From positions 4,478,501 through 4,542,500 of the forward strand of contig JACATO010002186.1 in assembly GCA_018389105.1 (NCBI GenBank): a stretch of 64,000 nucleotides of DNA, read 5' to 3'. Positions 12,301 to 22,906 of this stretch are shown piece after piece. The position numbers and the translations under genes are program-made. The stretch comes from Nautilus pompilius. Lineage: Eukaryota > Mollusca > Cephalopoda > Nautilida > Nautilidae. Every line of letters starts with the position of its first letter. The first letter of the stretch is position 1. The notes beneath the pieces are model-generated. The model saw only the letters and a program-made list of their open reading frames with translations. It did not search any database and had not been told where the DNA came from.

Positions 12301-14031
12301 ATTTTAAAATCAGTGCTATAAATATTCGAAATACATACAAATTAATAACTACATACTTTGATGAATAGCATTCAATATTTAAATCCTTGTTTAAAGTATA
12401 CAAACACATAAAAGAAAAGATTAACTTTAAAACATATCTACTTGCATGATAAGCAAAATAAGATTGACCGTAATAAAATATTTTGAACTGTCATACTTTG
12501 TGGATTGCACACAAATACATTTTGGATATTAAAAATATGATAAACAACTTTGTTCATCATATTACTATTATGAAAATAATAAAATTGTACAGAAAAATAT
12601 TTCAAAAATAAGCATTACAATAGGCAGTTTATTTATTTAGTGTCTTACAGGATTTTATTTTATTTTGTTTTTAAAATCAATGACTAAAAATATGCCAAAA
12701 GGCATGAAAACAGAACAAAACAACTATTAGATTTTGTGAAATATTTAATGCATCACAAACATTCAATGTATTGTTTTAAAATATTCATTTTCATTTAATC
12801 AGCTGTTGGCTTTATAAAAGTTAATTTAGCTTTGGATGTCCACAAATATTCAAACTTGATTGAATACACTATTTGAATAAATGATATATAAAAAGTAAAT
12901 TTAGTAAAAAAAACTTGCTTATTCTGTTACCAATAAATCAATACACTACACATTTGTCATCACAGTTGAATATTCTTACATGAATACTGCATTACATTAG
13001 ATATCACAAACAAATTCATCTGGTATTTAAAACTGAAATGACGTTAAAAGCATGCATACAATATTATACTAGGTAGAGTAGCTTCTAAACAGGTACCCTT
13101 AAAAATATATCAACTATACTCCATGCAAATACGCTAAAACAGAAAAAAAACTAACAAGAATATTCGTGGTAAATTCAAGGCATGTATTTAATAACTTGTT
13201 AATTACTAAAAATTGCAAAACAATTTAAAATGTTTCTAAAAGTTATTTTTTTTTAGAAAATCATCTGAATAATAAAAAGTTTCTTTTATAGAACAGAACA
13301 AAAACATGTATCATTCTTGATATTTCCAAATAAATGGAATGTGGCATAGATAAAAATAGAAGCATAAATTAAAAGAAGTTTCTTTTGATTAATTTGAAAG
13401 TAATATCAGTCTGTTAATCATCATAATATTGTTATCTTAATGTTATAAAACATTCTGCATATAAGTCCCTTACACGTTAAGCAATTTTCATTTGAGAACA
13501 GGTCAACAGACTTGTTTTATTCAATCCTAAATTAGCTTTTGTCATGAGATAGAAAGAAAATCACAATCATAAAACAATTTCTTCAAAGTTTATAGTTTAT
13601 TCAAAAAATCTTTTCTTCAAATTATGCATCTAAAATCGAATTTAAATTGTTTCTAACTGGTTGATAAAGATTACAATGTAGATTTTCACAAGTTTATTTT
13701 GATTTTTTAAAATGTTGTAATACTTTAGCAGTTACTTATAAAATATTCTGATTTTTAAAAAAAACTCTTCATACAAAAATATTACAAATAAAAATTTTAA
13801 TTCTCTATAAACAGCTAAATAGTTTAATTTCTATTTAGTTCTTCATATAAAATTGTTTTAGAAAAAGTTACAAACTAAAGTTACTTATACAAATTCTTGC
13901 TGAACTGCATAATTAAAAAAAGAAAAAGGTAATAAAAAGACATCAAATCATTTCATGATTTTATACCAAAAATAAAGTATGAAACTGTAATGCTTTGAAT
14001 ATTAGTAAGGTTAGCTGACTCTGAATGAAAC

Positions 14032-14064
<33 letters not shown>

Positions 14065-14260
14065 TTATATGGAATGGAGAAACTGGAATTATAAAAATAT
14101 TTTGTTCCAACACTATATTAAAACTGCTCCACTTCACATCAGTCTCAAATAACATTTGAAAATCACTTATTGATGGTAAAATAAGGTAATATTATCTCAG
14201 AACTTAAAAAAATATATTTATATAATTCTTAAAATTTAATACAAATGGCATCATTAAAAA
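9390..14260. other. AT-rich interval between two convergent genes; may hold FAM110 3'UTR
   Basis: No coding exon could be supported. The two flanking genes point toward each other. On the minus strand a possible 3'UTR exon starts at 14329 and could run some distance into this interval. Minus-strand AATAAA hexamers occur near 14288 and near 11250; the latter is followed on the minus strand by an ordinary-looking cleavage context. Poly-A and poly-T runs are frequent (for example 10150-10220). Confidence 0.4.
14031..14064. repeat. (TA)n(CA)n microsatellite
   Basis: A compound dinucleotide run: TA repeats to about 14048, then CA repeats. It explains the short open frame that crosses it. Confidence 0.9.
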
Positions 14261-14329
14261 TATTTTTTTGAAGTAATTGCAAAATAATTTATTAACTTTT
14301 CAACCAGTTCCAAAAATGCTTAGTTGTAC
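14200..14329 (-). other. Possible 3'UTR exon start of the FAM110-like gene
   Basis: On the minus strand a T-rich tract ends in CCCCAG with the exon beginning at 14329. It lies downstream of a consensus donor at 15551 that follows the FAM110 stop codon, so the two could be joined as a 3'UTR intron of about 1.2 kb. A minus-strand AATAAA lies about 40 bases into the exon. No coding content. Confidence 0.4.
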
Positions 14330-15225
14330 CTGGGGAAAAAAAAAATATATTAAATAATTAAAATTTTGTAATTAGACTTTCTAAGAATATTAGTGATTGT
14401 AATATTTATCATTAAGGGCTATGCTAAAACAACTTCATATTTATTGCCAAATAAATAGGCTTGTAATGCTGGTACCACTTTTAAAGCGTGAATACTGAAA
14501 CTGGAGTATTGTTGCAAAAGAACTAAATTAGGAATTTAGGCATGTGTCACTGGTTCATTACTGGTGAGTGAGCAACCGAGTTGTCCTCGCTGTGGGTGTG
14601 GTCTGCTGGAAAAACCCTCAATTTAAATTTTAATTTCATGTTCATTTCCAAAACCATTTTAAACTGAGTTTTTTTTTGTTTTTAATTTGCTAGTTAATGA
14701 AAATTTATGATCAGGCAAGATGCTGAAAACTGTAATTAGTTTACTTTATATTCTCATGTTGGTAGACTAAGAATAAAATTACAAATAATACATTTTAAAA
14801 AGTTAAGCAAATCTGCCAATTAAGCAAAAAAAGAAAAAAGAAAAAAGGGGACATTCAAGAAATGTTGTACAATAGAATTAACTAAGTACTGAATATAAAT
14901 TATTTCCACACTTAGTTAAAACAGCACAGCAAGCTTATATTTACAAAAAAATAAATGTTCCATTTAAATTGAATGTAGAAGCAAGCAAATGATATTCTGG
15001 TTCCAGAGCAAGCAGTCTGTGTGTGTTAGTACTTTTTAAAGCTGATGATTCCAGTATAATAGAATAGAATCAGCTACATCATCCAACCAACCAACCTAGC
15101 AATTAGTTAATAATTTAATAAATAAAAAATTAGCTAATTTTTTTTAATGTAACATCTTTCATTAACCAAGTTTCAAATTTTTATTTCTAAGAAAATATCT
15201 ACAACCTTTTTTTACCTTCTGTTTA

Positions 15226-15466
15226 CCAGACTCTACAAGGAAGTCTACTCCAAGGAAGCACAGCGCCGGGGTTATCTGCTAGAAAGCATGTCCTGCACCA
15301 CGAGGGCACAGTGCTGCCAACTTCAGCAGGGAAATCCTTACTAGAACTCTTCATTTTTCAGATGTGGGAAGAAACTGAAGTGCCTGAAGCCAACCATAAC
15401 CAGGAATCAAACTTGGGCCTTCACCTTGGTAGTCCATTTGTCTAACCTATGGGCTACCAGATGCCC
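15226..15466 (-). mobile_element. tRNA-derived SINE (family A)
   Basis: Read on the minus strand, the element starts with a tRNA-like head: GGTAGCCCATAGGTTAGAC resembles an A box and AAGTTTGATTCCTGG a B box. A body follows that shares a recognisable ~57-base block (plus coordinates 15294-15350) with the SINE at 48.87-49.21 kb. The block ends in both with a TGGTGCA motif. It is more GC-rich than its surroundings and sits inside the presumed 3'UTR intron of the FAM110-like gene. Confidence 0.7.
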
Positions 15467-15551
15467 ATTTTTTTATAATTAAGACTTTGGCAGTCTAGAA
15501 ATATTATCCTACATATTAAAAAACACATTACCAAAAGTAATAAATACTTAC

Positions 15552-16348
15552 CAGATTTTTAAATAAAATTATTTTACTTCATTGATTGTGATCTAGCTCT
15601 TTTTACATTACATAACCACTTAATTATCCTTGCATTTTTTTCAATAATTGAAGTTTGTGACAAAGTGCGATCAAGCATATCAGAGTCTGATTTCCCTTTC
15701 TCACTTCGTGAAATACCACTGCAAATACTCCGAGAATCAGGGGATTCTACTGAGCTTAAATTTTCAAAAAATTCAGCATCATTGTTACTTGATGCTTCTT
15801 GCTGCCTAATCATGGGATCAAGGATATTTCTGTCTATTCCCATTTGGTTAAAAAATTTTTCCAGTTCAACACTTGCTCGAGACAGTCTTGTCTGTATACT
15901 AGACAGACCCACACTTCCATGACAGGTAACATCTGACTGCGATCTGTATATTTTTTTCTGTCGTCTAAACACAACACTGTCATTTGCATTCATATGTTCA
16001 CTAGGACGGGAATTCTGAAAAGGGCAGGCAGATTCACTGATTAACAATTTTGGATAATCACTTTCTGTTTTATTGGATACCACTGTACAGTTCAAATTCA
16101 TTCTTTCTAATGTTTCTTCCGTTCTGTCTTTTGACTGCTTAAGTATTCTCTGCTGGTGACCAGTGGTGCTATTATCTAACTCGATACTGTTTTCATCCAT
16201 CACAGTTTCTGTGTTAGTCTGCTGAAAACTCATTGGAGAAAAAATGTTTGTAAGCAATCCAATGCTGCTACTAAAACTGTTTTGATTTCTTAATGGTGTC
16301 TCCTCGTCTGTCTGTTCTGTTGATGGTTGTGATGTAACAGGAAGACTT
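15552..16348 (-). CDS. FAM110-family protein, C-terminal coding exon
   Basis: The exon runs from the acceptor at 16350-16349 to a stop at 15576-15574, then 22 bases of 3'UTR to a GTAAGT donor at 15551. It carries 258 codons and starts in the phase left by the 22.8-kb exon. Three FAM110 signatures are visible: YRSQSDVTC (about 15948-15922), then LSRASVELEKFFNQMGID, then near the end IIEKNARIIKWL (about 15645-15613). These match the conserved C-terminal region of FAM110A/B/C (RSKSDLS, then ADLERFFN-CGLD, then ERNARIIKWLY). Known for the family: small proteins associated with centrosomes and spindle poles or microtubules, with roles in cell-cycle progression. The first ~90 residues are Ser/Thr/Asn-rich and probably disordered. 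Vertebrate FAM110 coding regions are normally a single exon, so the split structure is unusual. The paralogue cannot be assigned. Confidence 0.82.
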
Positions 16349-16926
16349 CTGAAAATATAATAAAAAGTTTTAAATTAAAGTGTCCTGTAATTTAGTAGTG
16401 AAATACTGTATAAATATTACAATAAATGGAAAAAAAAAAAAAAGAGTATATGATTAAAGTAAATAAATTCTGGTAACTTTACAAACAAAAGAAAAGGAAA
16501 AAGAAAAAAAAAACTTTAAATCTTTGCTTACATATGAAATGGTTGACAATTTAAAAAAAAATTTTTATTAATGTCTTATAAATCAGATCACAAAATATTT
16601 TCATAGTTCTCCAAGTCTATACTTTCACTTATGTAAATCTGATTACATGTACCAGACCAAATGAACAAGTAAACTGGATTTGTGTAATTACTTTCACATC
16701 CAAGAAAATCACATGTAAAGTATTAAAAAAAAAAAACAAACTACAACATAATAACATCATCAGGTTCTACTTTGAAAACTTTTCACTCTTTCATTTTTTA
16801 TTAAACAAGAATTTCTTATATTAGTTTCCTGTACAAGCAAACACTTGTATATTTCATTAATACTTTGGAATGTCAACAGAAAATAAAATCTATCTGATGA
16901 TTATGGACATTAGTAACTTATATCAG
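16349..16926. other. Intron of the FAM110-like gene
   Basis: AT-rich sequence with a 16-base A run near 16429; no other feature seen. Confidence 0.5.
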
Positions 16927-17558
16927 TAGTTAGACATTGACATCCTCACACTAAAAATAATTTTACCAGATCCACTGGTTAGTTGCTGAGATGCAACAGA
17001 TTTATTTTCCCAGCTAAATATTCAGGGTCCCACTAAAGGTTTCATTTACTATTCAAGGATAGGATATCAGTAACAGAAAATGTAAGTTTTTCTATATATA
17101 TATATATTTCTCCTCTAGACACTGACATCCTTCCACTCAGAATAACTTTAGCAGATTGGCATGTCAGAGTACTGTTTGTACAGACCATTGTATCTGCTGA
17201 AATGCATTAGCTTTATTTTCCCAGCTTAACCCTCAGAACCCATTAGCTTAATATTTCAGGGTGGCACCAATGTTACTTTATCAGGTTACTTTATTCCCAT
17301 AAACCTAATATATTGGGCTCTGAGCACATGGTCATGTCCATTTACAGTCTTCAAAGCAAGGGAGCCAATCAGCAATTGTCTAACAACAGTACCATGGGAA
17401 ATGAAATTTGCAAATGGTGACTGCCAGTGTTTGTAAAAGTTTAAACAAGGTAATGATCAGGTCAGGGCACTGGTGGTTCAAAGAGTTAGTGTTCAGGGTC
17501 CCGCTAAAGGTTCCATTAATTATTCGAGGATAGTATAGCAATGACAGAAAATGGAAGT
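16927..17558. repeat. Cluster of three related LTR-like repeat segments
   Basis: A segment at 16927-17088 contains TAGACATTGACATCC, TTTATTTTCCCAGCT and TTCAGGGTCCCACTAAAGG in that order. The first two landmarks recur at about 17115-17225, and the TTCAGGGTCCCGCTAAAGG part recurs at 17492-17558, followed by the same GACAGAAAATG block. About 210 bases between the second and third segments (17276-17486) are not shared. No coding sequence is present. Tandem or nested fragments of one LTR or similar repeat explain the pattern best; the class is unknown. Confidence 0.6.
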
Positions 17559-19200
17559 TTACTTTGTTAGCATGCTATGTCTATATATTCCCCAGAAGAT
17601 AAAAAAAAAAATTAGAGTAGGCAAAATACAAGTTTATGAAAGTATGACATTTAATTTTTTATTTAAAATGCTAAGATGCTGCAAAAAGAATAATTTCATA
17701 AATACACTTAAAAGTATTTCTCAAGTAAAAATGCAAAAAAGCTCACACTATTTCATAATTTAAAATTATAATTTTCTGATGTTGCTTATAGCAATCCAAG
17801 GAAGTTAACTCATTTGAAAAGTATATGCTAAATGTCTAAAAAAACACCCTGGCAACTTAATATAAATGTCAGTTTAAAAATAAATAAAAAGCATTTTATT
17901 GAATAATAATATTTTTAATAGACTATTTTCATTTTCAGATTTTTAAAATGTTTTGGTTATAATTTACATTAACAATGCTTCTTTTGTTACTAGAATACAT
18001 TTACTTTTTAACTGACTCTAAGACTCATGCATACAAAATGAAATTATTTCCTGATTCCTTTTAGGATCTTTTGTAAATAGGTTTTTGCAGGTAAACGGCT
18101 TATATAAATACAACTGCAAATATTATTTGCTGAAATATTCAAGTTTATCTCATGAACTTTATACTCATTTTATTGTTTAAGGTAAAAACAGGTTTAGTGG
18201 TGTCAGTTCATAAAGCAGTGTTTAAATTTTAAATAAATTTAACCAAAAAACCAAACACTGAAAGTGTCTTGTAACCACTAAATATTCTAATAAGAGTTAT
18301 CTGATTTTGTCTGCCTACATTGTTTAACAATACTGTGTTGTAAGTGGTACTGATTCAAAAACTAGAAAATTAATAATACTGGTAACAACATTACTTTGCA
18401 TATTATATATTATTATTTTAAAATGAAATTTTAAATAAAGAGTAAATGTGAGTGAATGTGTTCTAGTAGTATGTGTAATAGGATTTAACAAACATTAGCA
18501 AAGTAAAAATCTAACCATACTTGAATTATTGCATTCCAAAAACTTATTTGTGTAGCTTATTACCTGTCCTGTAGTTATTAAATCCTGAGTCATTAATATG
18601 GAATTTAAAAATAAAATGATAATATTTTTTAAAAAAATCTTACAGCTGAAGTATTAATTAAAAAACAACAATAAAAACAGTTCAAATTTTTTTTTTTAAG
18701 TTTTAGAAGGATTTATGAACTAAAAAAAAAAAGAAATTATAAAAAAAATTTTCTAAAAAAAAACAGATCCAATAGGATATTAGAAATTTTGTTGGTACAA
18801 AATGATGATCTTAACCATGGTTGAAAGTTCTCTACCTCTCATATACCTGAAAACTTTTTACTTTCTGCTTGGTTTTCTAACTTTGACGAAAGCTTCATCA
18901 CAATAATGGATAAATAATATTTACTACAAACAACAGCAAAACCAGATTTTTCTTTTTTTAAGGTACCTCAAACTGTTGATACATCTCCCCAGCAGCCACA
19001 CAATAAATTTTTTTTAACTGGACCATTTTTTTGGTAGTAAATTCTCTAGTTTTTTCAACTAAGTGTTCTCTCATAAAGACATATTGACAGCTCAGCCTAT
19101 AAAACTATGCACACTTGTCAAGTGAATTAACTTTTCATTTTGAAAAAAATATACACACATTTAGATGTATTTTTAACTTTTAATTTCCATGTTTTCTGGT
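17559..19200. other. AT-rich intron sequence without recognised features
   Basis: It lies between exons of the FAM110-like gene and contains several A and T runs of 8-11 bases (for example 18690-18770). The open frame at 17551-17763 begins inside a repeat and has no domain similarity that can be recognised. On the minus strand an ATTAAA-type hexamer near 19177 could serve the alternative exon described next. Confidence 0.4.
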
Positions 19201-19360
19201 TTAATCATAATAAGTTCTAGTAAGATTTTCTGTGGTAGGTGCGTAGCTAACTTCTGGATCTTGTTCTTCTCCACTTAGTTTAGGAAACTGAAACCATGGG
19301 GATTCCTCTGGTGAATGTTTATGCACTGATGGCAGCATACTGCAGTCTTGAAGAAGATTA
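19201..19360 (-). CDS. Possible alternative last coding exon of the FAM110-like gene
   Basis: A minus-strand acceptor (T-rich, ending in TTTTTAG) opens an exon at 19360. Spliced from the 22.8-kb exon it stays in the correct phase (two bases plus 160 make 54 codons) and reads 53 residues including SPEESPWFQFPKLSGEEQD before a TAA at 19203-19201. No good splice donor is visible at its end, so it would be a terminal exon. The product would keep the FAM110 N-terminal box but lose the C-terminal FAM110 signatures. The peptide itself is not recognised. In-phase joining and protein-like composition support it; chance cannot be excluded without transcript data. Confidence 0.45.
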
Positions 19361-19524
19361 CTAAAAATCTATGTAAAATATGCTCACACTTTTAAACTCT
19401 AGCCATCATATTTTATGCAATATGTAATGTCAGTCAGATGACTAATTGCATAACTTTATAATCAATTATATGGTTTTCAAAGGAAGGACACTTACCAATC
19501 TTCTAGAACTTACCATCAATTTAA

Positions 19525-20280
19525 GAAAGAATCTTGATTATGCTAATTAATTGATGTCATCTACCTGGACTTAAGTAAAGTTTTTGACACAGTTCCCATA
19601 AATGATTATTAAAAAAATAAAAAAATTGCCATTTGTTTGAATTTATTGCTATTAGCTGGCAAATTATTTATCGAACAGGAAACAATAGGCTTCTTCAGAA
19701 TGGTAACACATCTTTACCAATCACCCTACCTAACACTGGAGTAAATCTTGTTTCTGATTTATATAAATGATATAGCAATCTCTTAAAATGGTAATCCATT
19801 ATCTGACAGCGTCAAGTCACACAGCAAGAATGATTCTGATCAAAATATTAGCCAAATTCAGCAAGACTCCTGACAAACTAAATAACTTGGCCGATAAGTG
19901 GCAAATAAAGTTTACATGCAAATGTTTCATTCTCCATGTAAAGCTCAGGTCAGACCTCCTCAGCTTTAATGTACAGTCCAGGCTTTGCTGACCCCATCTT
20001 GTTAAAGATGTCAATAGGCTAGAATGGGTAAATGAAGACTGTGTATAAACATCACACCAAATGTAGCATCCTATAAGTGTTTTTTTTTTTTTTCTTCTTC
20101 CAGAATTAGAACGATGAATGTATCAGCCTGGAAAGCAAAATTCTTCAAAGTACCTATCTCAATTCACCTTATATTGCATTGGCTTAATGTGTTGAAAAAC
20201 TGTCTGCTCTCCATGAATTCACTGTAAGCTCTGTAACTGACTAGTTTTGTATCCAAATGCTCATTAAGTTCACCTACTAC
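19525..20280 (+). mobile_element. LINE (CR1/Jockey-like) reverse-transcriptase remnant
   Basis: Translating across frame breaks shows the order typical of non-LTR reverse transcriptases: DVIYLDLSKVFDTVP (19553 onward), a degraded YINDI segment near 19755, then a tail resembling the thumb region (NNLADKWQIKFTCKC near 19880). The open frames at 19788-19991 (+) and 19817-20014 (-) are parts of, or shadows of, this remnant. Stops and frameshifts show it is dead. It lies inside an intron of the FAM110-like gene in opposite orientation. Confidence 0.75.
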
Positions 20281-20487
20281 TGTCTAAAAAACACCATGTT
20301 TGTTTGTTTTTTGTGATAGAGGGGTAAAAAAATTAGTTTCTTTTAACTTTAAAATCAAATACAAATTAGAGAAAACAAAACCTTACAAAAGATGTTAATG
20401 GAAGTAAATGATGAAATTAATGAAGAAACTTATACTTTAAGCCACTGTATTAATTTCATCATGCATGATCACAAATGGGGCTGACTC

Positions 20488-20660
20488 TTGTAGCTTGAGC
20501 AGAAAATGGAAAGTCCCTACAAGAATCCCTGTGTTTAGCTATGAGAGAAAGCTTGAGTGCCCAGATTAAACCCATACCAATGGTCTTGTACAGTACAATA
20601 GGTCAGATCTTCCACAGCAGGCTAATAGACTGGGCACTTAGCCATCCACTGCACTGCATC
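20488..20660 (-). mobile_element. SINE fragment (family B)
   Basis: On the minus strand, the block at 20575-20526 (ATGGGTTT, then TCTGGGCACTC, then AAACACAGGG) aligns with the block at 28204-28153 in the same order. The pattern resembles the GGGTTTCCTC-type region of many tRNA SINEs. The head near 20655 (GGCTAAGTGCCCAG) could be a degraded A box. The ends are uncertain. Confidence 0.4.
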
Positions 20661-22779
20661 ACTGAATAAATAAATTTTTTGTTAGTTTTTCCAGATAATA
20701 ATTTATGTTATCTGATTCAGAAAATAGTAAAAGCATTTGTATTAGCCATATGGGTGTGTGTGGCTTGGCCATTGGCAATCTCAGCAATAATTTACTTAAC
20801 AAGTATACACCAGTTTTAAACATTTGCATTTTCTTTAATACTAAGCATTTTCACTAGCATTATCCTTTTCCTGCAAATTCTGAAATTATTTTAATCTATG
20901 TGCCTATCTTGAATGCGAACCAATCTGATCATAAACTTTGGTTATTAAAGAGGAGGTTAAAGTAATAATTTTTATTTAAAACAAACAATAATTTTATATA
21001 TATTTAAATATGCTTCAGGACTTAGGGAATCATATGTGCAAACATCCTATAGATTTCGCTATTAGTGCTAACCACAGTACCAGACTTAACTAGAAAGACA
21101 GCATATTATTAATCTCTAAAGTAATTCAGTGTAATAGTGCTCAAGCAGTCCTCATTTTGAAATATTAATAACATGCCAAAGAAATCCTTTTTAGGGGCAC
21201 TTTAGCAGTTATAAAACAGTCTACAAATAGGGAGAGAGTCATAAATAGAGAATGTCTAAGGGCCTGTTTTCATGTCAGAAATATACAAATTGGTGTGTGA
21301 ACTTGATAGATGTATTTATGTTACAGGAAGATGGATCCAATCCAGCAAGCATAGAAATTAAGACGTAGAAACTCACACTTATCTTGTCGCAGCTGCTGTG
21401 GATAGAACATACAGAGCATATCACTGAGCACATATGACTAAAATTAATTCAATATTTTGCCTACTCTCAAATAATTTACTATTCATACCTGAAATGCCAA
21501 CATAATATACAATTTAAATAATAAACTATTAAATTTGATAATAAAAATGTCTAAATTATAACTTGCTTTTTGACAATTTGCATGCATTTTTAAATTGATA
21601 CATGGGAATTTCCATGGTTATTTTTATGTTACACATACAACGGATTTTGATAAAAGTCCCTTTTTTGCATTAAATATACTTTTTAAATAGGGAATACATT
21701 GTTTTAATGAAGTACTATATTTATCTAATCACTAGACAGAGATTTTATTTGAGTGTGAAGCAATAAAAATCATGATATAATTGTTTATGTAATGAGGAGC
21801 TAAATAAACCTTTAAATAATACTTTGTTTCTTAATTGGTTAAATTTGAGAGAGAGAGATTAATATTATTAAATTAAAAATATCATGAATGGGTACCAAGA
21901 GTACTTATTGAGAAGCTGATCACAAGTTTGTATTACTACAATAACAAAAATGACAAAATGTGACTATAGCAAACCATTCTCTAAGATCCATTATTAGTTT
22001 GTTTCAATTTAATACCTTGCATTTACAATTCTTAAAGGTACACAATATCTATAATATTCAATTTTTTTCAAAAAATTACAGCCTATTACATAAATTAAAT
22101 ATTTACATCTTTCATGTTAACATTAGCAGTCTGTTTTATGCATACTATGCTAGTTATAACCTGTTTCTTACTCTACTCTCAATTGTTTTTTAAGCACTTC
22201 ACTAGTTACCATGACAAGAATTGTTGTTGTTTCTGGCTTCAAGTTATAGATTTTCTCTCTAAGCTAGCAACCAGACATATCATAAAGCAGGTAACAAAAG
22301 ACCAAAACAAACAAACACTGCAGGTGAGCATAGCCTCAAGACTTGGTCTGCTCTGATGACCCAATTTCAAACCAGAGAATTGTATTACCTTTTCATTTAA
22401 TTAACTGTTGCTAAGAGTTGATTTTTTGGAGCCATTATCACTTGCGAAAAAGAATATGCATGTTTTTAAGAAAATTATTCTTGCTGTATCTCACTGTTCA
22501 TAGAAAAATAAGAATCAATATTCCAATAAAAGAATTAAGAATGTGCTATACCGGCTTTTAAATAATTCATTAGTTATAATAATGTACATATGAATCATTC
22601 CATTACCAATTATTTTGCTACACTTAAAGTGAATACAAACTTGGCATAGTCTTTTTTTCTATTACATCTACTAATTTTTAACTTTCTAAACAACAATGAT
22701 TTTGTGTTTAAATACATTGTTTTAATCAGAATTTTAAAAAAATTTGTTGATGCACAAATGTCATCAATGATCCACTTAC
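20661..22779. other. Intron sequence without recognised features
   Basis: AT-rich, CpG-poor DNA with a short GA run at 21848-21858. The overlapping open frames at 21960-22356 are hydrophobic and AT-driven, with no recognised motif. Confidence 0.4.
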
Positions 22780-22906
22780 CTTTGGTTAACTGCTGAACTG
22801 TCAGTCGGTTGCAGCTTCTGTCTCGTCACCAACACCTGGCTACTTTTTACATACTGCGATTTTGTTGCCTCTAGCAATTCCACGGCACTTCTTCGATTGC
22901 CGGGAG
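22780..22906 (-). CDS. FAM110-family protein, N-terminal-box exon
   Basis: A 127-base exon with a T-tract/CAG acceptor at 22908-22907 and a GTAAGT donor at 22779-22774. It reads PGNRRSAVELLEATKSQY followed by VKSSQVLVTRQ. This corresponds to the conserved N-terminal FAM110 box (in FAM110A/B: a KPSAVERLEADKAKYVKS-type sequence followed by TRQEP). Its 3' phase fits both the 15.6-16.3 kb exon and the 19.2-kb alternative exon. It contains six CpGs in 127 bases, far above the flanks, as expected for constrained coding sequence. Its 5' phase requires an upstream coding exon contributing one base. A preceding exon with the family's usual LNKGPDYFRR-like stretch was searched for by eye on the minus strand up to 64 kb and not found. 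Confidence 0.8.

Noticed and set aside
15665-15922. Plus-strand 85-codon frame
   Set aside because: It is antisense to the clearly conserved FAM110 C-terminal exon.
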